Below are positions 59,799 through 64,000 of a DNA stretch of 64,000 nt, piece by piece. The position numbers and the translations under genes were made by a program. The stretch's first letter is position 1. Every line of letters begins with the position of its first letter. The stretch covers positions 3,207,001 through 3,271,000 of the forward strand of contig NZ_CP096889.1 of assembly GCF_004124315.2 (NCBI RefSeq), written 5' to 3'. The notes below the pieces were generated by a model, which was not told where the DNA came from, did no database searches, and saw only the letters and a list, made by a program, of their open reading frames with translations. This DNA is from Bacillus cabrialesii (GTDB taxonomy: Bacteria > Bacillota > Bacilli > Bacillales > Bacillaceae).

Positions 59799-60917
59799 TT
59801 ATGCGAGCGCTCCGGCTGGATCATACGGGCTAAGGTCTATTTCAGTCTGCTTTCCGAGAACTAGCTTTGCGAGCTCTGAACCCAAGAACGGCCCCATTGT
59901 TAATCCCGAGGCGCCTAAACCGTTAGCGGCAAAAAGGCCTCCAACGCCAGGCACCGCTCCTACAACCGGCAGAAATCCCGGTGTAAATGGCCTGAATCCC
60001 ACTCTTGCTTCAATAACAGCACTGTCTGCAAGCCCCGGTGCTGCGGTTAGCGCTTTGCTCAATACTTCATGCTGCCCTCCGGCTGTCACACGCAGATCAT
60101 CAAGATCGGCATCGTTTTCGTGCGTGGCGCCGGCTACAATCCTGCCGTTATCAAACGAAAGAATGTACTGATCGTTTGGCGGCATCACAACCGGCCATGA
60201 TCCTGTATCCGCATCCGTCATTTCAAAATGCATAATCTGCGCCTTCTGAAAGGACACTTGAAAATGAATGCCAAGAGGCTTCAATATCTCATTGGCCCAT
60301 GCTCCCGCCGTCACAATCACCGCGTCAGCCGCAAACTGCTGTGTGTCTGTTTGCACGCCGGTAACCATTCCGTTTTCAAAAAGCAAGGACGCATTTCCTT
60401 TGATGATCTCTGCGCCGCGTTTCTTAGCAGCGCTTATAAGCGACCGGCACAGCGCTCTTCCATTTACACGGGCGGCTCCGCTGATATGAACCGATTCATA
60501 GCCATCAGCTAAAATCGGAAACAGCTTTTTCGTCTCACTCGCGGACAAGCGGGTAATCTCACCGATCTCCGGCGCGTCCTCCCGTCTCTTATACGCTCTT
60601 TCCTCCATCTTATCGAGCTTCGCCGCGTCAGTATGAATGCTGATGGCACCGACACGCTTGTATCCTGTATCCGTTTCTCCGTCCTCTTCCAATTGATGGA
60701 TTAAATCCGTATAGTACCGGGCTCCCCCCTTAGCAAGCTGGTACCAATCCTGATTACGGCGCTGCGAGAGCCAAGGACAGACGATCCCCGCCGCCGCATC
60801 AGTCGCTTGTCCCGGCTCTTTCCGATCAATGACAGTAACGCGAGCGCCTGATTTTGCGAGATGATAAGCCGTCGACGCGCCGAGAATTCCTGCGCCGACG
60901 ATGATATACGATTTCAT
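59799..60917 (-). CDS. yurR: YurR, FAD-dependent amino-acid oxidoreductase (DadA-like)
   Basis: 372 residues, DAO/glycine oxidase superfamily. FAD motif VGAGILGASTAYHLAKSGARV at the start, and a second FAD contact GLFAANGLGASGLTMGP near 330. Probably oxidises a small amine or D-amino acid; substrate unknown. ATG preceded by AAAGGTG. Alone between terminators. Confidence 0.87.
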   Translation of the reverse strand: MKSYIIVGAGILGASTAYHLAKSGARVTVIDRKEPGQATDAAAGIVCPWLSQRRNQDWYQLAKGGARYYTDLIHQLEEDGETDTGYKRVGAISIHTDAAKLDKMEERAYKRREDAPEIGEITRLSASETKKLFPILADGYESVHISGAARVNGRALCRSLISAAKKRGAEIIKGNASLLFENGMVTGVQTDTQQFAADAVIVTAGAWANEILKPLGIHFQVSFQKAQIMHFEMTDADTGSWPVVMPPNDQYILSFDNGRIVAGATHENDADLDDLRVTAGGQHEVLSKALTAAPGLADSAVIEARVGFRPFTPGFLPVVGAVPGVGGLFAANGLGASGLTMGPFLGSELAKLVLGKQTEIDLSPYDPAGALA

Positions 60918-61075
60918 ATAAAAACACCTTTTCTATTATAATGTCTATTCATTTTACCAAATCGAGTGCTTTCCTTCGACCCTTTGCCCCAATATGAAAA
61001 AAACGCGAAGTTCGTCCAATCTCTTTACTCTCCTATCGAATATTCTGTCACTATCAATAGAGAAAGGATGATACC

Positions 61076-61231
61076 ATGAGCGAAAATCGTCATGAAAATG
61101 AAGAAAACACAGACCGCAATGTGGCAGTCGCAAGAGTCCAAAACAGCGGCAATTCAAATGTCGTTGTCAACGTGAACACAGAACAAGATCAGGATCAGGC
61201 ACAGGCTCAGACACAAGACGGAGAAGAGTAA
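61076..61231 (+). CDS. 51-residue Asn/Gln-rich protein upstream of yurS
   Basis: Hydrophilic small protein (MSENRHENEENTDRNVAVAR), with VQNSGNSNVVVNVNTE in the middle and a Gln/Asp-rich tail. Preceded by AAAGGATG. Its TAA overlaps the yurS ATG by one base (TAATG), so the two are translationally coupled. The NSGNS-V motif followed by alternating Val/Asn is also present in YurS, pointing to common origin. Function unknown; may be spore-associated. Confidence 0.7.
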   Translation: MSENRHENEENTDRNVAVARVQNSGNSNVVVNVNTEQDQDQAQAQTQDGEE

Positions 61232-61503
61232 TGAACGAAAACATCATTCCGATCAACAGACATACTCAAGAGATACCCGCTACTGAATCCGTGATCAAAA
61301 ACAGCGGCAACTCAGAGGTCCATATCGACATTCACATTGATACAATGCCGATTGCCTTTGCCATTTTGTGCTCAGCATTAGCCGCAAAACAGATGACAAA
61401 AGAGGAATTTGACACGGCTTATACGCAATTACGAGAGATGAACAATGGATATCACAATGGCACATCTGTAAAGCAAGTCATCAATCAGGAGACTGAAGAG
61501 TAG
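61231..61503 (+). CDS. yurS: YurS, small conserved protein
   Basis: 90 residues. N-terminal part holds VIKNSGNSEVHIDIHIDTMP (about 22-40), kin to the upstream small protein; the C-terminal part is a helical segment (AILCSALAAKQMTKEEFDTAYTQL). Function unknown. Coupled to the gene before it and ended by its own terminator. Confidence 0.8.
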   Translation: MNENIIPINRHTQEIPATESVIKNSGNSEVHIDIHIDTMPIAFAILCSALAAKQMTKEEFDTAYTQLREMNNGYHNGTSVKQVINQETEE

Positions 61504-61536
61504 AAACCGCGGGCCCCTCGGCCTGCGGTTTTCTTC
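61504..61536 (+). terminator. Terminator of yurS
   Basis: Stem AAACCGCGGGCC/GGCCTGCGGTTT (one mismatch), 4-nt loop, then TTCTTC, directly after the stop. Confidence 0.75.
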
Positions 61537-61543
61537 TGCATAC

Positions 61544-61580
61544 AAAAAGGACGCGACTGAAAACCAGTCACGTCCTTTTT
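61544..61580 (-). terminator. Terminator of the suf operon
   Basis: A 16-bp stem with one wobble (AAAAAGGACGTGACTG with CAGTCGCGTCCTTTTT), 5-nt loop, T5 tail on the minus strand, shortly after sufB. Confidence 0.88.
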
Positions 61581-61590
61581 TGTGAAACAA

Positions 61591-62988
61591 TTAACCGATT
61601 GAACCTTCCATCTCGAACTTAATCAAACGGTTCATTTCAACTGCGTACTCCATCGGAAGCTCTTTTGTGAATGGCTCGATGAAGCCCATTACGATCATTT
61701 CAGTCGCTTCCTCTTCGGAAATACCGCGGCTCATCAAGTAGAAGAGCTGCTCTTCAGATACTTTAGACACTTTCGCTTCGTGCTCCAATGAAATGTTATC
61801 ATTTAAGATTTCATTGTAAGGAATGGTGTCTGAAGTCGATTTGTTATCCATAATGAGCGTATCGCACTCGATGTTAGAACGGGCGCCTTCCGCTTTGCGT
61901 CCGAAGTGGACGATTCCGCGGTACGTTACTTTTCCGCCTTGTTTTGAAATCGATTTTGATACGATTGTGGATGATGTGTTTGGTGCAAGGTGAATCATTT
62001 TCGCACCCGCATCCTGATGCTGGCCTTTACCCGCAAGAGCGATGGAAAGCGTCATACCGCGCGCGCCTTCGCCTTTTAGGATACAAGCCGGATATTTCAT
62101 TGTCAGTTTAGAACCGATGTTACCGTCGATCCATTCCATTGTTGCGTTTTCTTCACAGATCGTACGCTTCGTTACAAGGTTGTAAACGTTGTTTGCCCAG
62201 TTTTGGATCGTTGTATAACGGCAGTAGCCGCCTTTTTTCACGATGATCTCAACAACCGCACTGTGAAGTGAGTTTGTTGTGTAAACAGGCGCAGTACAGC
62301 CTTCAACATAATGAACGCTTGCTTCTTCGTCAACGATGATCAGCGTACGTTCGAACTGCCCCATGTTTTCAGAGTTGATTCGGAAGTAAGCTTGAAGCGG
62401 TGTTTCAACCTTTACGCCTTTAGGCACGTAAATGAAAGATCCACCGGACCAAACAGCTGAGTTAAGCGCCGCAAACTTGTTGTCAGTCGGCGGGATCACT
62501 TTTGCCCAGTGCTCACGGAAAATATCTTCGTTCTCTTTCAGCGCGCTGTCAGTGTCTTTAAAGACGATGCCTTGCGCTTCAAGATCTTCTTTCATGTTGT
62601 GGTATACAACCTCAGATTCGTACTGAGCAGAAACACCCGCAAGGTATTTTTGTTCAGCTTCTGGAATACCGAGCTTGTCAAAAGTTTGCTTAATTTCTTC
62701 AGGAACTTCATCCCAAGAACGCTCTGAACGCTCAGACGGTTTTACATAGTACGTAATTTCGTCAAAGTTCAGTGAGTTTAAATCTCCGCCCCATTGAGGC
62801 ATCGGCATGTTGTAGAAATGCTCAAGTGATTTCAAGCGGAAATCAAGCATCCATTGAGGCTCTTCTTTCATGCGAGAAATTTCTTCTACGATTTCTTTTG
62901 TCAATCCGCGCTCTGAACGGAAAATGGAAACGTCTTTGTCGTGAAAACCATACTTGTATTCACCAATATCAGGCATTTTTTTAGCCAT
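61591..62988 (-). CDS. sufB: Fe-S cluster assembly scaffold protein SufB
   Basis: 465 residues, SufBD family. Right-handed beta-helix core with the conserved C-terminal MSRGISEEEATEMIVMGFIEPF, and the cysteine used in cluster building in NIECDTLIMD near 370. Works with SufC and SufD as ATP-driven scaffold in the cytosol. ATG behind ATTGGAGTG, 20 bp after sufU. Last gene of sufCDSUB. Confidence 0.95.
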   Translation of the reverse strand: MAKKMPDIGEYKYGFHDKDVSIFRSERGLTKEIVEEISRMKEEPQWMLDFRLKSLEHFYNMPMPQWGGDLNSLNFDEITYYVKPSERSERSWDEVPEEIKQTFDKLGIPEAEQKYLAGVSAQYESEVVYHNMKEDLEAQGIVFKDTDSALKENEDIFREHWAKVIPPTDNKFAALNSAVWSGGSFIYVPKGVKVETPLQAYFRINSENMGQFERTLIIVDEEASVHYVEGCTAPVYTTNSLHSAVVEIIVKKGGYCRYTTIQNWANNVYNLVTKRTICEENATMEWIDGNIGSKLTMKYPACILKGEGARGMTLSIALAGKGQHQDAGAKMIHLAPNTSSTIVSKSISKQGGKVTYRGIVHFGRKAEGARSNIECDTLIMDNKSTSDTIPYNEILNDNISLEHEAKVSKVSEEQLFYLMSRGISEEEATEMIVMGFIEPFTKELPMEYAVEMNRLIKFEMEGSIG

Positions 62989-63008
62989 CCATTTTCACTC
63001 CAATCCTT

Positions 63009-64000
<992 letters not shown>

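Overview
This window is a contiguous chromosomal segment from a member of the Bacillus subtilis group. Gene content and order match the yuiF-to-suf region of B. subtilis almost gene for gene. Many proteins (Hom, ThrC, ThrB, DapF, YutF) read as near-identical to those I recall from strain 168. Others (PucL, YuxL, PaiA) differ by several percent, and a few loci differ outright, so a sister lineage or subspecies fits better than strain 168 itself. Start codons are a mix of ATG, GTG and TTG behind strong GGAGG ribosome binding sites, and most operons end in clean stem-loop/T-run terminators, as in low-GC Firmicutes. I see no rRNA, tRNA, CRISPR array, intact insertion sequence or prophage.

Layout. 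0-5 kb: yuiF transporter, pepA, and the cell-envelope genes yuiD, yuiC, yuiB and yuiA. 5-15.5 kb: redox and core metabolism: NADH dehydrogenase-like yumB and yutJ, ferredoxin-NADP reductase yumC, guaC, paiA (without its usual partner paiB), Fe-S carriers yutM and yutI, dapF, and nucleoside transporter yutK. 15.5-21 kb: peptidase yuxL and the hom-thrC-thrB operon. 21-32 kb: yutH to yunG, including lipoate synthase lipA, the sporulation genes yutH, lytH and yunB, and a structured repeat element beside yutG. 32-33.5 kb: an extra sterol/lipid-type glycosyltransferase gene that I do not expect at this place.

33.5-50.7 kb is a nearly complete purine-catabolism regulon: transporters pucJ and pucK; xanthine dehydrogenase pucABCDE; the bifunctional OHCU decarboxylase-uricase pucL; HIU hydrolase pucM; allantoinase pucH; allantoate amidohydrolase pucF; aminotransferase pucG; and regulator pucR. 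A PucR-box match lies upstream of pucR and another upstream of pucF, and a near-consensus TnrA box lies upstream of pucJ. Together these genes take xanthine and urate to glyoxylate, ammonia and glycine under nitrogen limitation. Between pucM and pucE the cluster is interrupted by about 1.5 kb of gene debris, including the C-terminal end of a polymorphic toxin and a damaged downstream frame, plus a tiny YjcZ-like membrane peptide.

51-59 kb: secreted nuclease bsn and the frl system for fructosamines (Amadori products): binding protein and permeases FrlO/N/M, deglycase FrlB, kinase FrlD, repressor FrlR, and a separate ABC ATPase YurJ. Strong AT-rich palindromes in three control regions are probable FrlR operators. 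59-64 kb: yurQ, yurR, a pair of tiny overlapping genes around yurS, and the 3' part of the suf Fe-S assembly operon (sufS cut by the window edge, sufU, sufB).

I found no clearly new multi-gene system. The most interesting items are an internal translation start that could release a free uricase from PucL, the palindromic frl operators, the toxin debris in the puc cluster, the missing paiB, and the extra glycosyltransferase.
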